From positions 1-64,000 of the forward strand of contig JBBCJU010000006.1 of NCBI GenBank assembly GCA_037190145.1: 64,000 nt of DNA, in the 5' to 3' direction. Shown piece by piece: positions 40,290 through 49,351 of the stretch. A model generated the notes under the pieces. The model was not told the origin of the DNA and did not search any database. It worked only from the letters and a program-made list of their open reading frames with translations. The position numbers and the translations under genes are program-made. The number at the start of each line of letters is the position of its first letter. The first letter of the stretch is position 1. Origin of the DNA: 55-13 sp037190145 (GTDB taxonomy: Bacteria > Armatimonadota > Fimbriimonadia > Fimbriimonadales > Fimbriimonadaceae).

Positions 40290-42821
40290 TTACTTTTCGA
40301 TTTCCCACGGCTTTGGACCGTGGTTGTGGTGTCGACAGATATCTCGGTCTTTGAACCCGAACAGGGCTGAAAGATCGATTGCTGGAGCGGCAGCAGCCTG
40401 AGGAGTCTTCCCGAGAAGAATATTCTCGATATCCTTTCTGGACTCTTGTAGGTGGAGAATGGTCATTCGATCGGTTGCCTTTGGAATCGCTTTATCGATT
40501 CGGCGAGCAAGGTTTCGAAGGGCATCTTTCACATACAGCTTGAGATCATTGTTGACCTTTGACTTGCTGTCCATCGTGCTCAAGAACGTTCGCTGAATGC
40601 CTCGACGGTAGATGTCGATCTTGGGGGTTGGGGAGCTTATCTCTGACCAAACACCAGATGTGAGATCATCTACGAGCTCGTTTACCGTATAGGCGCTTTT
40701 CCCTTGTTGAGCCTCAATATCAAACATGCGTCGGATTCGACCGTCGCTAAGAAGCTGACTCAAGATAAGGTTGGCAGAGCTGGTTGTTAAGTTCACCACG
40801 CCCTCGGGTTGGACTCGATTGAGGATAGCTCGATCAACTAGCTCGGGTTGGATTCGAAGCCCTTCATTGAGTAGGAATCGGACAGATTGGCGTTGCTTCT
40901 CCGCATCTACAGGCTTGAAGACTTCATTCCCTCGACCGGCGCGATAGTCTGTTTCTACGATTCCGCCCACGTTTCTAACCACATGCATCAGTTCTGTTGA
41001 GCGTTGGCCCATCAATTCCTGGTGAATCTGCTTAAGGTAGCTGTAGTCGCTACCAAACTCGGAAGTGGCGGGAATGAGGAACTTTGCAATTCGGCGGATA
41101 TTCGCAATACCCATTTTCCCTGCTTCTACTGCGTCTGAGCCGATGTCCTCACTTTGAGTGGTGGGATCTTGCGGCCATAGGTAGTTGCCAAATCGCAGGT
41201 AGGGATTGGTTACTTGTCGCGCTGCGATGCGATCTAGTTCTGGAATCTCCTGTTCGGAATTGTTGGCGTAAGAGATGGGCTTGTAGCCCCACTCGATCGC
41301 AAACTTGTCATAGGGTCCAAGCTTTCCGATCATCGGGACATTGTCGCCGGGTTGGGCAACGTAATTGAACCGAGAGTAGTCCATGATCGATGCACTTAGA
41401 CCATTCGCGCTAACGAAATCATGGTCTCTAAGCTGAGCGACGGAGTACCAGGCACTTGCCTTGAAGTTATGCTCTAGACCGAGCGTATGACCAACTTCAT
41501 GGGCTACTACGTAGCGAACAAGCTCTCCCAAGAGATCATCGGCTAGCGGTAGCTTTTGAGCTTTTTTGTCAACTGCAGAAGCTTGGGTGAAATACCAGCT
41601 TTGGAGGAGATCCAGGATGTTGTGCCACATGATAATGTGGGCGCTCAGTGTTTCTCCTGATCTTGGGTCTTGGACGCTTGGGCCCATTGCGTTGGGAACT
41701 TCCGATGGAACCCATCGGATAACGGAATGTCGGACATCTTCGGGATCCCAGCTTGGATCATCTTTTGGAGATGGGGCATCTTTGGCAACGATAGCGTTCT
41801 TAAAGCCAGCTTGCTCAAAGGCAGGTTGCCAGTCTTCAATACCCATCTTGATGTACTTGCGCCACTTATCTGGAATTTCTCTTGCTAGGTAGAAGGTGAT
41901 TGGCTTTTTCGGCACGCTGACGGCCGCGCTTGAATCTGCCTTTTCCAGCCGGAATCGGCTGATAAATTGCTTCTCAATAACACGCTCTTCTTTGCGTCCA
42001 TAGATCGAAAATGGAGTTGCAAAGTAACCTACACGTGAGTCTCTATAGCGGCCCATCATCGGCTTCTCAGGAAGCAGGATCGTGCTGTAGTGAATAAGAG
42101 CGATACTTGGACCGGTTGGGCCAACAAAGCTAAGTTGTGAACGGGTCTCAATGTTCTCCGGGAAAGCAGAGATCTTCTCAACGTAGCTCTTTGAGGGATC
42201 AACTCCTCCGGCGCGGAACATAGCTTTTACGCTGAGTTCTTGCGGGTCACTTGTGAATAATCGGGTGACATCAAACACGACGGTTTTGCTCTTGTCATCC
42301 CACTCACCCTCAGCATCTACTTGGAATGACTGGAGAATGGGTTCCATCGTATTCAGCTTGATGCCTTCAAGCAGTCCATCCGTGGCTTCGGTGCGCATGG
42401 AGTAATCCACATTGCGCATGAACAGCGTGTTGTTGCGTCGTGTGAATCGAACGACTCGAACAACGGCACCCGCGCCATTGTAGGGACCAAACATGCCACT
42501 GCCGCGCGATGTCCCAGCGACTTCTACTTGAAACAGAAACTCTCGATTGAGGAGCGACTCAGGCAGTTCCCAAAGGATCTTCTCGTCAATCTGGTGGACC
42601 TTAACAACACCTTTTTGGGTTTTTGCGGCCTCTGTTACAACGTCTTTGTATGGCTTGGGATCGCCAGGTTTACGTGCCGGTTGAGCTGGTGTCTGTCCGC
42701 CCGTTTGCGCAGGCTTTTGCTCAGGTGGTTTGGGTGGTGGCGTTTGGGCCAAAACGGTGAGGCTGCTCGCGAAAACCGCGGCGAGGGCGATGGCCGAAAT
42801 CCGGCCCGAGCGAAAGGTCAT
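40290..42821 (-). CDS. Secreted zinc metalloprotease (DUF5117/DUF4953 type)
   Basis: An 843-aa exported protein: a signal peptide (AIALAAVFASSLTVLAQT), then a Pro/Gln-rich linker (~27-55). The N-domain has ILWELPESLLNREFLFQVEVAGTSRGSG, as in DUF5117 proteins. The catalytic domain carries the metzincin-like zinc motif VVAHEVGHTLGLEHN near residue 440, with two His plus a third His, and the conserved SIMDYSRFNY Met-turn about 40 residues later. The C-terminus contains a helical DUF4953-like region. It probably acts in the periplasm or outside the cell; the target is unknown. Confidence 0.9.
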   Translation of the reverse strand: MTFRSGRISAIALAAVFASSLTVLAQTPPPKPPEQKPAQTGGQTPAQPARKPGDPKPYKDVVTEAAKTQKGVVKVHQIDEKILWELPESLLNREFLFQVEVAGTSRGSGMFGPYNGAGAVVRVVRFTRRNNTLFMRNVDYSMRTEATDGLLEGIKLNTMEPILQSFQVDAEGEWDDKSKTVVFDVTRLFTSDPQELSVKAMFRAGGVDPSKSYVEKISAFPENIETRSQLSFVGPTGPSIALIHYSTILLPEKPMMGRYRDSRVGYFATPFSIYGRKEERVIEKQFISRFRLEKADSSAAVSVPKKPITFYLAREIPDKWRKYIKMGIEDWQPAFEQAGFKNAIVAKDAPSPKDDPSWDPEDVRHSVIRWVPSEVPNAMGPSVQDPRSGETLSAHIIMWHNILDLLQSWYFTQASAVDKKAQKLPLADDLLGELVRYVVAHEVGHTLGLEHNFKASAWYSVAQLRDHDFVSANGLSASIMDYSRFNYVAQPGDNVPMIGKLGPYDKFAIEWGYKPISYANNSEQEIPELDRIAARQVTNPYLRFGNYLWPQDPTTQSEDIGSDAVEAGKMGIANIRRIAKFLIPATSEFGSDYSYLKQIHQELMGQRSTELMHVVRNVGGIVETDYRAGRGNEVFKPVDAEKQRQSVRFLLNEGLRIQPELVDRAILNRVQPEGVVNLTTSSANLILSQLLSDGRIRRMFDIEAQQGKSAYTVNELVDDLTSGVWSEISSPTPKIDIYRRGIQRTFLSTMDSKSKVNNDLKLYVKDALRNLARRIDKAIPKATDRMTILHLQESRKDIENILLGKTPQAAAAPAIDLSALFGFKDRDICRHHNHGPKPWEIEK

Positions 42822-43004
42822 GTGGTCTCCTGGTTAACTTGCCAATAACAGCAATCTGTGCAATCGTACACGGTTTTTTAACCTTTCCGTGAGGCTTGTC
42901 GTTCCAAAATACGTAAATCATTTCCGATAGGTGCCCACAGGCTGAAATATCGTTCTGACAAATGCTGTCCTGGGTCAAAAAAAGCGGTGAGCTAAAATGT
43001 AAGA

Positions 43005-43051
43005 GTAGTAGGACGACCTGCTGCAGTCTTGCGCTCTAGGGGACGGCCCCT
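43005..43051 (+). promoter_or_regulatory. Guanidine-II (mini-ykkC) riboswitch
   Basis: Two adjacent hairpins show the diagnostic ACGR tetraloops. P1: AGG-ACGA-CCT, stem extending to 8 bp with wobbles (43005-43012 with 43017-43024). P2: AGGGG-ACGG-CCCCT (43038-43042 with 43047-43051). A 13-nt linker joins them. Known guanidine-II RNAs bind one guanidinium per loop and expose the ribosome site. AGGAG at 43063-43067 and the Gdx/SugE ATG at 43074 follow directly, the classic arrangement. Confidence 0.9.
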
Positions 43052-43073
43052 TCTGACTATACAGGAGACGAAG

Positions 43074-43394
43074 ATGCATTGGATCGTTCTTATCATTGCT
43101 GGACTATTTGAAGTAGGGTGGGCTATCGGTTTGAAATACACCGAAGGCTTCTCCAAGCTTTGGCCGAGTGTCGGTACGGTGACCTTTATGATCATCAGTA
43201 TTACTCTACTGGCTTGGGCGATGAAGCAGATTCCAGTTGGAACAGCGTACGCCGTTTGGACTGGTATTGGAGCAGTTGGAACAGCAACCGTCAGCATGTT
43301 CCTGTTTAATGAACCTAAAGATTTCGGTCGGATCGTCTGCTTGTTTTTGATCGTTATTGGAATTGTGGGCCTGAAGGTCTTTTCGAAGGCTTAA
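43074..43394 (+). CDS. sugE: Guanidinium exporter of the SMR family (Gdx/SugE)
   Basis: A 106-aa four-helix small multidrug resistance protein that exchanges protons for guanidinium. The essential membrane Glu13 sits in LIIAGLFEVGWAIGLKY. The Gdx-type WTGIGAVGTATVSMFLFNEP in helix 3 separates it from EmrE-like drug pumps. The ATG at 43074 has AGGAG six bases upstream; the longer frame from 43029 would begin inside the riboswitch. The guanidine-II riboswitch in its leader fits this function well. Confidence 0.94.
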   Translation: MHWIVLIIAGLFEVGWAIGLKYTEGFSKLWPSVGTVTFMIISITLLAWAMKQIPVGTAYAVWTGIGAVGTATVSMFLFNEPKDFGRIVCLFLIVIGIVGLKVFSKA

Positions 43395-43457
43395 TCTCGA
43401 CATTTCTGTGCATTTTTTCGTCCATCAGGAACTTAGCTGTCTCTCGTGGTGTAAAAC

Positions 43458-43883
43458 ATGAGCATGAGTAATGGAACGGTAAGTTTTTTGGACCGCTACA
43501 AATCATGGACTCCGCAATTATTAAGCTTGCTTCGTGCCGTGTCGGGATTGCTGATGATGCAACACGGAGCTCAGAAGATGTTTGGAGTTCTTGGTAAGAC
43601 CGCAGCCGAGATGGGTTCCCAGGCTTGGATTGGCGGAGTTATTGAGTTTTTCGGCGGATTGCTTTTGCTTGTTGGTCTGTTTACACGGCCGGCGGCTTTC
43701 TTGTTATCAGGAACAATGGCGGTCGCTTATTTCCAGTTTCACGCCAAAGACGGTTTTTGGCCGGTGGTGAATAAGGGTGAATTGGCGGTGTTGTACTGCT
43801 TCGTGTACCTTTTCCTTTCAGCTGCCGGTGCAGGGCCTCTGAGTATTGATGCTCTGTTGAAGAAAGGTAAGTCAGACGCCTAA
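43458..43883 (+). CDS. DoxX family membrane protein
   Basis: A 141-aa protein with four membrane segments and the DoxX pattern: LLRAVSGLLMMQHGAQKMFGVLG, then WIGGVIEFFGGLLLLVGLFTRPAAFLLSGTMAVAYFQFH and LYCFVYLFLSAAGAGPLSID. DoxX-type proteins are linked to thiosulfate/quinone oxidoreduction or redox homeostasis, but most members are uncharacterised. It lies 63 bp after the guanidinium exporter and may be cotranscribed with it. Confidence 0.88.
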   Translation: MSMSNGTVSFLDRYKSWTPQLLSLLRAVSGLLMMQHGAQKMFGVLGKTAAEMGSQAWIGGVIEFFGGLLLLVGLFTRPAAFLLSGTMAVAYFQFHAKDGFWPVVNKGELAVLYCFVYLFLSAAGAGPLSIDALLKKGKSDA

Positions 43884-43893
43884 ACTGTTCCTT

Positions 43894-43925
43894 GCTAATG
43901 ACCTGAGATTTCTCAGGTCATTAGC
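43894..43925. terminator. 15-bp perfect palindromic hairpin between convergent genes
   Basis: GCTAATGACCTGAGA (43894-43908) and TCTCAGGTCATTAGC (43911-43925) form a perfect 15-bp stem. It lies 10 bp after the DoxX stop and 12 bp before the convergent peptidase stop. There is no T-run, so it probably marks the 3' end of both transcripts by structure. Confidence 0.65.
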
Positions 43926-43937
43926 AGTCTGTCGCCT

Positions 43938-46202
43938 TTAGTTATTGCCTAGCGGGGGCTCTACTCCGTGAAGCCAACGAACAAAGTAGTCCCTTCGCTT
44001 GCGTTCTCCATATGGGCCACCGTCGGTGTGATCTGCTCCTGGAATCACTACAAGTTCAAAGTCCTTGTTTGCTTTGATGAGCGAATCGGCTAAGCGGAAC
44101 GTGGTTTCGGGAGGAACGTTTCGATCTTGTTCACCCACGATGAGCATCAGTCGTCCCTTTAGCTTTGCGGCATTAGTGATGTTCGACTGTTGATCATAGT
44201 GAGGGCCAATGGGATATCCCATCCATTGCTCATTCCACCATTGCTTGTCGATGCGGTTGTCGTGACATCCGCAGGAACTTACGGCGACTTTATAGAACTC
44301 GGGGTGGAACAAAACTGCTCCAGTAGAGCTTTGGCCGCCTGCGGATGTTCCATAGATGCCAACTCTTGTTAAATCCAGTTGAGGGTATTTCTTTGAAAGA
44401 GCCTGCATCCAAAGGATTCGGTCCGGAAAGCCTGCGTCAGCAACGTTTTTCCACGCGACGTCGTGAAAGGCTTTGCCCCGGTTATTCGTTCCCATACCAT
44501 CAATTTGGACCACGATAAAGCCCAACTCAGCTAGCCGATGCATGTTATGGAACGGGCGGAAGGACTTCGGAACAAAACTGTCGTGAGGCCCTGCGTAAAT
44601 GTATTCAATTACCGGATACTTGCGTTTCGAATCAAAGTTTGTGGGCAGGATGACCATGCCCCAAATGTCCGTTTTTCCATCTCTCCCTTTTGAGACAAAC
44701 CTTTCGGGAAGTTTGACTCCGTTCTTCTGTAGTCCCTCGATCTCCCCTTTACCAAGGCTGAGAATGAGTTCTCCATTTTCGGCAGATCGTAACTCATGGA
44801 CAGGAGCGAGATCTACTCGGGAATACGTATCGACCAAGAATCGGCGGTTTGGTGAAAATTGGGGAGCATGGGTGCCATCTCCTCTGGTGAGTTGCACAAA
44901 CCCAGAACCGTCGAAGTTGATGCGTGCTGCCTGGATATGATAAGGATCTTCCTTTGAAACATCACCCAACCCGCTTGCTGTGAACCAAATTTGTCCCTTT
45001 GCTTCGTCGACGTGACTTACGCCTCGAACCACCCAATTCCCTTTGGTGATTTGGGTGGCGTTGCCGGTGTTGGTATCGATCATGTAGAGGTGATTCCATC
45101 CACTTCTTTCCGATTGCCAAATCAGCTTTTCTCCATTGCCGATGAGCCAATAGTTGGTTTTACTCTGATCAATGAACGTTGGGCTTTTCTCTTGAACGAT
45201 GGTCTTGATTGCCCCAGTATTAGGTTCTAGGGAAACAATTCGGTGCTCCTGATATCCACGAATAGGGAAGCTAAAGAAAATTTTGCCGCCTCTTGGTCGG
45301 ACTCCTGGAGGGCCAGACCAAGGTTGACCACCACCCATGATGGGAGCCATTTCCACTTTTGACTCGGTTTTGGTTGACGGGTCGATGAGCCATGTCTCGT
45401 ACTCATCGAGGCGATCTCCGGGCTGGTCGTACATCCGCTGCTCAAGAACGGCGCGGGTGCTGCCAGAGATGGCCGCTTTGAGGAGATAGGCAAGTTTTCT
45501 TTCCCCGGGTAGAAGGCGGAAGGCTAATACTTTTTTGCCTTCGGCTACCATTTGTGCGCGAGCATAGGAACCTTGTTTCGTAACCACGTTCCAGTCATTC
45601 CCCGATCTGACTTCAACTTGGCCCTCTCTTACTCGAACCGTTCCTCCCTCCTGTGCTTGCACTATTGGAGCAAAGTCTCCGAAGTATGGGGCAGGAAAGT
45701 CCGTGGTGCGTTCCTCTTCTAGTTGGGTTTCTAAAACGGTGCCCTCGAATGGGCTAGATTTCTCAACCTTGCCTGTAGCCAAAGTGAACTTGTAGGTTTG
45801 CCGGTCGATTCCGAATGTTATCTCAGTTCCAGCAGTGTTAAAAGCAACACTCTGAAATGGCAACTGATCCGCTGAAACACTTCGACCAAGTTCGGTGGTT
45901 AAGGCAGTGGCAAGTGCTTTGTGATCAAATGCGGGAGACTTCGTTTTTCGTACTGCATCAACCCGGATGAATTCTTTTCGATTCCCTGGCTTATCGACTC
46001 GATACCACAGGCTTTCGCCATTGCCAATCCAACCGTGTGTGAGAGTCAGGTTAAACGTGGCTCCGTTAGCTCGCTGGTAAAAGTCGTTTGCTCGCTGATA
46101 GCCTGCTTTCAGCTCTTCAGCGGTTGGCTTAAATGCCTGCTGGGCTGATGCAGAGCAAATGGCAAGCGCCAAAAGTAAACCGGCGGTATGCACCCTTGTC
46201 AT
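43938..46202 (-). CDS. Secreted S9 peptidase (dipeptidyl-peptidase IV type)
   Basis: A 754-aa serine peptidase with a signal peptide (TAGLLLALAICSASAQQ). The N-terminal two-thirds is a beta-propeller (DPPIV_N: YEYETWL-like blades, LYMIDTNTGNATQIT). The C-terminal alpha/beta-hydrolase has the catalytic Ser in GIYGTSAGGQSS (~620), Asp in VGEQDRNVPP (~693) and His in PGADHTDGG (~725). It likely removes N-terminal dipeptides from peptides in the periplasm or medium. It is convergent with the DoxX gene. Confidence 0.92.
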   Translation of the reverse strand: MTRVHTAGLLLALAICSASAQQAFKPTAEELKAGYQRANDFYQRANGATFNLTLTHGWIGNGESLWYRVDKPGNRKEFIRVDAVRKTKSPAFDHKALATALTTELGRSVSADQLPFQSVAFNTAGTEITFGIDRQTYKFTLATGKVEKSSPFEGTVLETQLEEERTTDFPAPYFGDFAPIVQAQEGGTVRVREGQVEVRSGNDWNVVTKQGSYARAQMVAEGKKVLAFRLLPGERKLAYLLKAAISGSTRAVLEQRMYDQPGDRLDEYETWLIDPSTKTESKVEMAPIMGGGQPWSGPPGVRPRGGKIFFSFPIRGYQEHRIVSLEPNTGAIKTIVQEKSPTFIDQSKTNYWLIGNGEKLIWQSERSGWNHLYMIDTNTGNATQITKGNWVVRGVSHVDEAKGQIWFTASGLGDVSKEDPYHIQAARINFDGSGFVQLTRGDGTHAPQFSPNRRFLVDTYSRVDLAPVHELRSAENGELILSLGKGEIEGLQKNGVKLPERFVSKGRDGKTDIWGMVILPTNFDSKRKYPVIEYIYAGPHDSFVPKSFRPFHNMHRLAELGFIVVQIDGMGTNNRGKAFHDVAWKNVADAGFPDRILWMQALSKKYPQLDLTRVGIYGTSAGGQSSTGAVLFHPEFYKVAVSSCGCHDNRIDKQWWNEQWMGYPIGPHYDQQSNITNAAKLKGRLMLIVGEQDRNVPPETTFRLADSLIKANKDFELVVIPGADHTDGGPYGERKRRDYFVRWLHGVEPPLGNN

Positions 46203-46263
46203 ACCGCCGATTATATTCGTTTAATGTCAAACTATCAACCGATTCTTCAACTCAAAACATATT

Positions 46264-46869
46264 CTAGTGCTTTGCAGATTTGAAGATCTTCTCATAGATG
46301 TCTTTCTTCTTGGCGAACCCGCTTTGTGTTGTTGTGAATGTGATCACGACAAATTTGTCGGCCTTCAAATAGAGATATCCCAAGATTTGCATCTTAATCG
46401 TTTGGTCACCTTCAAGCTTGGCATCCATCTCGCCGGTGTAACGCAGAGTCTTGCCCACAGGCATATCGACGACTTTGTATTCCTTCTTGCCTGTAAACGG
46501 AATCTCCTTCATCAAAACCTTGCCTACTTCTCCGAGCTGCTTGTCGGTAAGGCCGGGGTTCTTCTGAACTTTTACATTCATGTTGTCGCTGCCGTCACTC
46601 GGATCGTCGTTTAGGTCAAAAGCGTTGAGGGCAACTTCGTTATCGTCTGCTCCTTCCAGCATCTTTGCCATTTTGGGGTTGTTCTTCCGAAGGTCTTCAA
46701 TGGTTTTCTTGTACTGCTCGGAAGTTTGGTCGGCCGCAATCCATCCGGGAGGAAAGCTTAAGGTTAGGAAGCCATCCTTGGTTGTGATGGGAGTCCAGTC
46801 CGATTGAGCAATGCTAGCCGCGAAGATAGCCAAGCTGGCGATAACGATAGAAAGTTTTGACTTGATCAT
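46264..46869 (-). CDS. Secreted protein with PsbP/MOG1-like domain
   Basis: The ATG at 46867-46869 yields a 201-aa protein with a signal peptide (MIKSKLSIVIASLAIFAASIAQS); a longer start would add nine polar residues. The mature part starts WTPITTKDGFLTLSFPPGW, the pattern with which PsbP/MOG1-like envelope domains begin, and has a later strand pair (KFVVITFTTTQSGF). It is 7 bp downstream of a larger protein built from similar units. Function unknown. Confidence 0.7.
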   Translation of the reverse strand: MIKSKLSIVIASLAIFAASIAQSDWTPITTKDGFLTLSFPPGWIAADQTSEQYKKTIEDLRKNNPKMAKMLEGADDNEVALNAFDLNDDPSDGSDNMNVKVQKNPGLTDKQLGEVGKVLMKEIPFTGKKEYKVVDMPVGKTLRYTGEMDAKLEGDQTIKMQILGYLYLKADKFVVITFTTTQSGFAKKKDIYEKIFKSAKH

Positions 46870-46876
46870 GGGTTTC

Positions 46877-48700
46877 TTATTTGACTGAATTGACAAAGGC
46901 TTGACGATAAACTGATTTACCGGCAGATTGATCGTAAATAACGATGAGTGTCCAAACGTAAAGGCCTTTCCGAATGAGCATCATGTCTCCTGGGAGGTTC
47001 TTCCCGTTCAAGCCGAAGTTAAGCTTGGAGTAGAGTCCAGAAGAAGTGCCGACTTGAATAGGGCGCTGACTAAGAATTTGCGACGTTCCTTGAAAACCAT
47101 CGGCTAAGGATCGAGCAAATTGGGGAAGAAGCACCCCTAATTCTGGAAGCTTGTCTTTCGCTTTGATCTCAACAACCGTTCCGATGTAGCCTTCTTGAAT
47201 AGTTTGGTAAGTGAGTGTCTTTTCAACGTCTCGTCCATCACCGGGCGAGGTTTGTGACTCTGCTTTTCCAGGCCAGAAGATGCTGAATCCGGATTCGCCG
47301 ATGGTTTGGCGAGTCCAACCAGAGGGGGCTTTAGTTTCAAAACGAACCGAATCCAGGATTCGGTCAAGATACTCTTCTTCATTGTCCCCAACGATCGTTT
47401 CGATGGTGTAAATCGCATCAGCGGCAAATACAGCGATCGCTACTTCATGAGTCTTGAGCCCGGCTTTGCTCTTATAGCTGGCTCTAACCACCCGCGCCTC
47501 CAGGCCATCTACTAACCTGCGGGTTGTATTGGATTTAAAGTCCTTAATGCCTTCTCGACCTTGATACTTGATCGTGATGAATTCTGCAAGTTGATCTTCG
47601 TTATGCCCGGTTGCTGGATCTGTCGGGGTCACGCGTACATCCGTTCCAAACGGACCTACAAAGACACTGTATAGTCCATTCCCTTTTGATTCCAGATTTC
47701 GAGGAAGGTCTACCCAAAGTGGCTCGGCACCAACCTGTCTTGGGGCAAATCCCTCAAAACTAACGCCTGAAACTTTGAAGGTTCGGACAATACGTTCTGC
47801 GGCGGCTTCATGATCGGCCCTTGAGGGTTGCGTATTGATCGACATGCGAAGCATGCGGCCCGAGTCCACCGCAAAGAACGAACGTATTCGGTAGCTCTTG
47901 TTATGGCGTTGTAAGTCAAGGGTGATAAGGTCTCCAGTGAGCTTATCGATTTTGATTCGCTCTCGTTTGGATTGGAAATTTTGGGTTCCGGCTAGCTTCG
48001 ATTCACCCTCGATGTACCCTTTGACAGAGCCTTCGTAGTCAATTCGCATCCCTTCTTGGGCGGACTCCACATAGGCGTAGATCTCCATATCATTCCAAAA
48101 GAGCTCGTAAGGTTTTCTCCCCGGGGAAGAAGATCGAGAGAAGTCTTCAGAGAAATCGAATGGAAGTTCGGCGTGCATTCGTGTCCCTCCAAGGCTACGT
48201 CGAACCCAGCGTGGGGTGCCTCCTCGTTCCACTAAAACACTGTCTAAGGAGGTGTCCACTTCTGCTTGTCCAGCTGAGGCTTTGGGGGTTCCGATAACAA
48301 TCCAGGCTGTTCCTTCACCCACTATCACTAGACCAGATCGATTCCCGACCGTGAATCGCAGTGCATCTTGGCCCGAAATTCTAGAGGGGCGAGGATTGGA
48401 CACCTGACTTCCAAGCCTTGTGGCGACCTGATTGGCCAGGACCTGGGCCGTTTCGGTAGAAAAGACCCTTGACACTTCGAGACGCGCTGATTCAGATTCT
48501 GAACTCCATGAGCTGGGTAAGAAGCTGTACTGGTTTCGGTCGTGCCATCCAACACCGCCACCGCTTGGGTTACCGGGAAGGTCGAGGATCAAAGACGGAC
48601 TTCCTAACTGCCACCGACTCATCTGCGCTGAGGAGAAGGAGAAGATCGTTAAAAAGAGAGCGAACGTAAAAAGGCGACATCGCCAAACACTGGACACCAT
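46877..48700 (-). CDS. Secreted multi-domain protein with repeated PsbP/MOG1-like units
   Basis: A 607-aa protein with a signal peptide (CRLFTFALFLTIFSFSSAQ). Four positions show the same beta motif that opens such domains: SLILDLPGNP, HAELPFDFS, LWVDLPRNLE and FSIFWPGKAE, each roughly 130-170 residues apart, which suggests three or four tandem domains. The last unit (YQTIQEGYIGTVVEIKAKDKLPELG...) is the most canonical. It is cotranscribed with the single-domain protein downstream. The role is unknown, possibly ligand or protein binding in the periplasm. Confidence 0.65.
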   Translation of the reverse strand: MVSSVWRCRLFTFALFLTIFSFSSAQMSRWQLGSPSLILDLPGNPSGGGVGWHDRNQYSFLPSSWSSESESARLEVSRVFSTETAQVLANQVATRLGSQVSNPRPSRISGQDALRFTVGNRSGLVIVGEGTAWIVIGTPKASAGQAEVDTSLDSVLVERGGTPRWVRRSLGGTRMHAELPFDFSEDFSRSSSPGRKPYELFWNDMEIYAYVESAQEGMRIDYEGSVKGYIEGESKLAGTQNFQSKRERIKIDKLTGDLITLDLQRHNKSYRIRSFFAVDSGRMLRMSINTQPSRADHEAAAERIVRTFKVSGVSFEGFAPRQVGAEPLWVDLPRNLESKGNGLYSVFVGPFGTDVRVTPTDPATGHNEDQLAEFITIKYQGREGIKDFKSNTTRRLVDGLEARVVRASYKSKAGLKTHEVAIAVFAADAIYTIETIVGDNEEEYLDRILDSVRFETKAPSGWTRQTIGESGFSIFWPGKAESQTSPGDGRDVEKTLTYQTIQEGYIGTVVEIKAKDKLPELGVLLPQFARSLADGFQGTSQILSQRPIQVGTSSGLYSKLNFGLNGKNLPGDMMLIRKGLYVWTLIVIYDQSAGKSVYRQAFVNSVK

Positions 48701-48771
48701 ATTTATTGTGGGTTGTGACGTCCGAACTCTCTAGTGGGTTACGCTAGTCACACCGAACTGTAGAGACTTCT

Positions 48772-48799
48772 CCCTGCTCATAAGGAGATTTGAGCAGGG
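48772..48799 (+). terminator. Hairpin with T-rich tail on the plus strand
   Basis: CCCTGCTCA (48772-48780) pairs with TGAGCAGGG (48791-48799) and is followed on the plus strand by TTTGGGGATTTTTT. No plus-strand gene precedes it, so it may stop antisense or upstream transcripts, or act as a hairpin at the 3' end of the minus-strand lipoprotein gene. Confidence 0.45.
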
Positions 48800-48866
48800 T
48801 TTGGGGATTTTTTGGAGAGCATCTTTGATGCCACAAGTCGATAGCCAATGCTAAGCCGTTTACGCT

Positions 48867-49325
48867 TTACTTCTTGGCGTAGCTGATAATGATCAGAGTG
48901 AACTTGGTTCCGCCATCTTCATCATTGATGAGAGCTTTTACATCATTTCCACGCTTTGTGCGGCCAAAAATCTCTTTGTGGCCTGCCGATCCGAAAGCCT
49001 TTTCTCCGAGCTGATCTTCAAAGAATTTCACCACTTTATCGGGGGCATCTTTTGTTCGGCGTACAAGTTCGAAGCGGGCCTCGTCAGGAGCTAAGTTGGC
49101 GCTAACCAAGCGATGGCTCTCCACTTGCTCAGCGCCTGGATACTCTGCAAGGTCAATTTTGTCCTTGAGTTCTGCGGCATTTGCAGGCTGTCTTTCGGCG
49201 GTTTGTGACACAGAAGGTTGGGCTGAAGGATTGCTAGCGGGTGGCAATGTAGGCTCTTCCGGCTTGGGTGAACCACAACCTACGATTGCCACGGCGCTCA
49301 GAAGAAGACATAAGTGTTTTGCCAC
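48867..49325 (-). CDS. Lipoprotein of unknown function
   Basis: A 152-aa protein from a GTG start with a lipobox (LLLSAVAIVGCGS), a Pro/Ser/Gln-rich spacer (~20-50) and a compact soluble domain. The latter contains FELVRRTKDAPDKVVKFFEDQLGEKAF, resembling small domains in which a helix follows 'S.D....V..FY...L'. It is downstream of, and 26 bp from, the large STN-domain protein. Lipid anchoring at Cys17 is expected. Confidence 0.75.
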   Translation of the reverse strand: MAKHLCLLLSAVAIVGCGSPKPEEPTLPPASNPSAQPSVSQTAERQPANAAELKDKIDLAEYPGAEQVESHRLVSANLAPDEARFELVRRTKDAPDKVVKFFEDQLGEKAFGSAGHKEIFGRTKRGNDVKALINDEDGGTKFTLIIISYAKK

Positions 49326-49351
49326 CCGAGAATATTACTCGGGCTGCTGTC

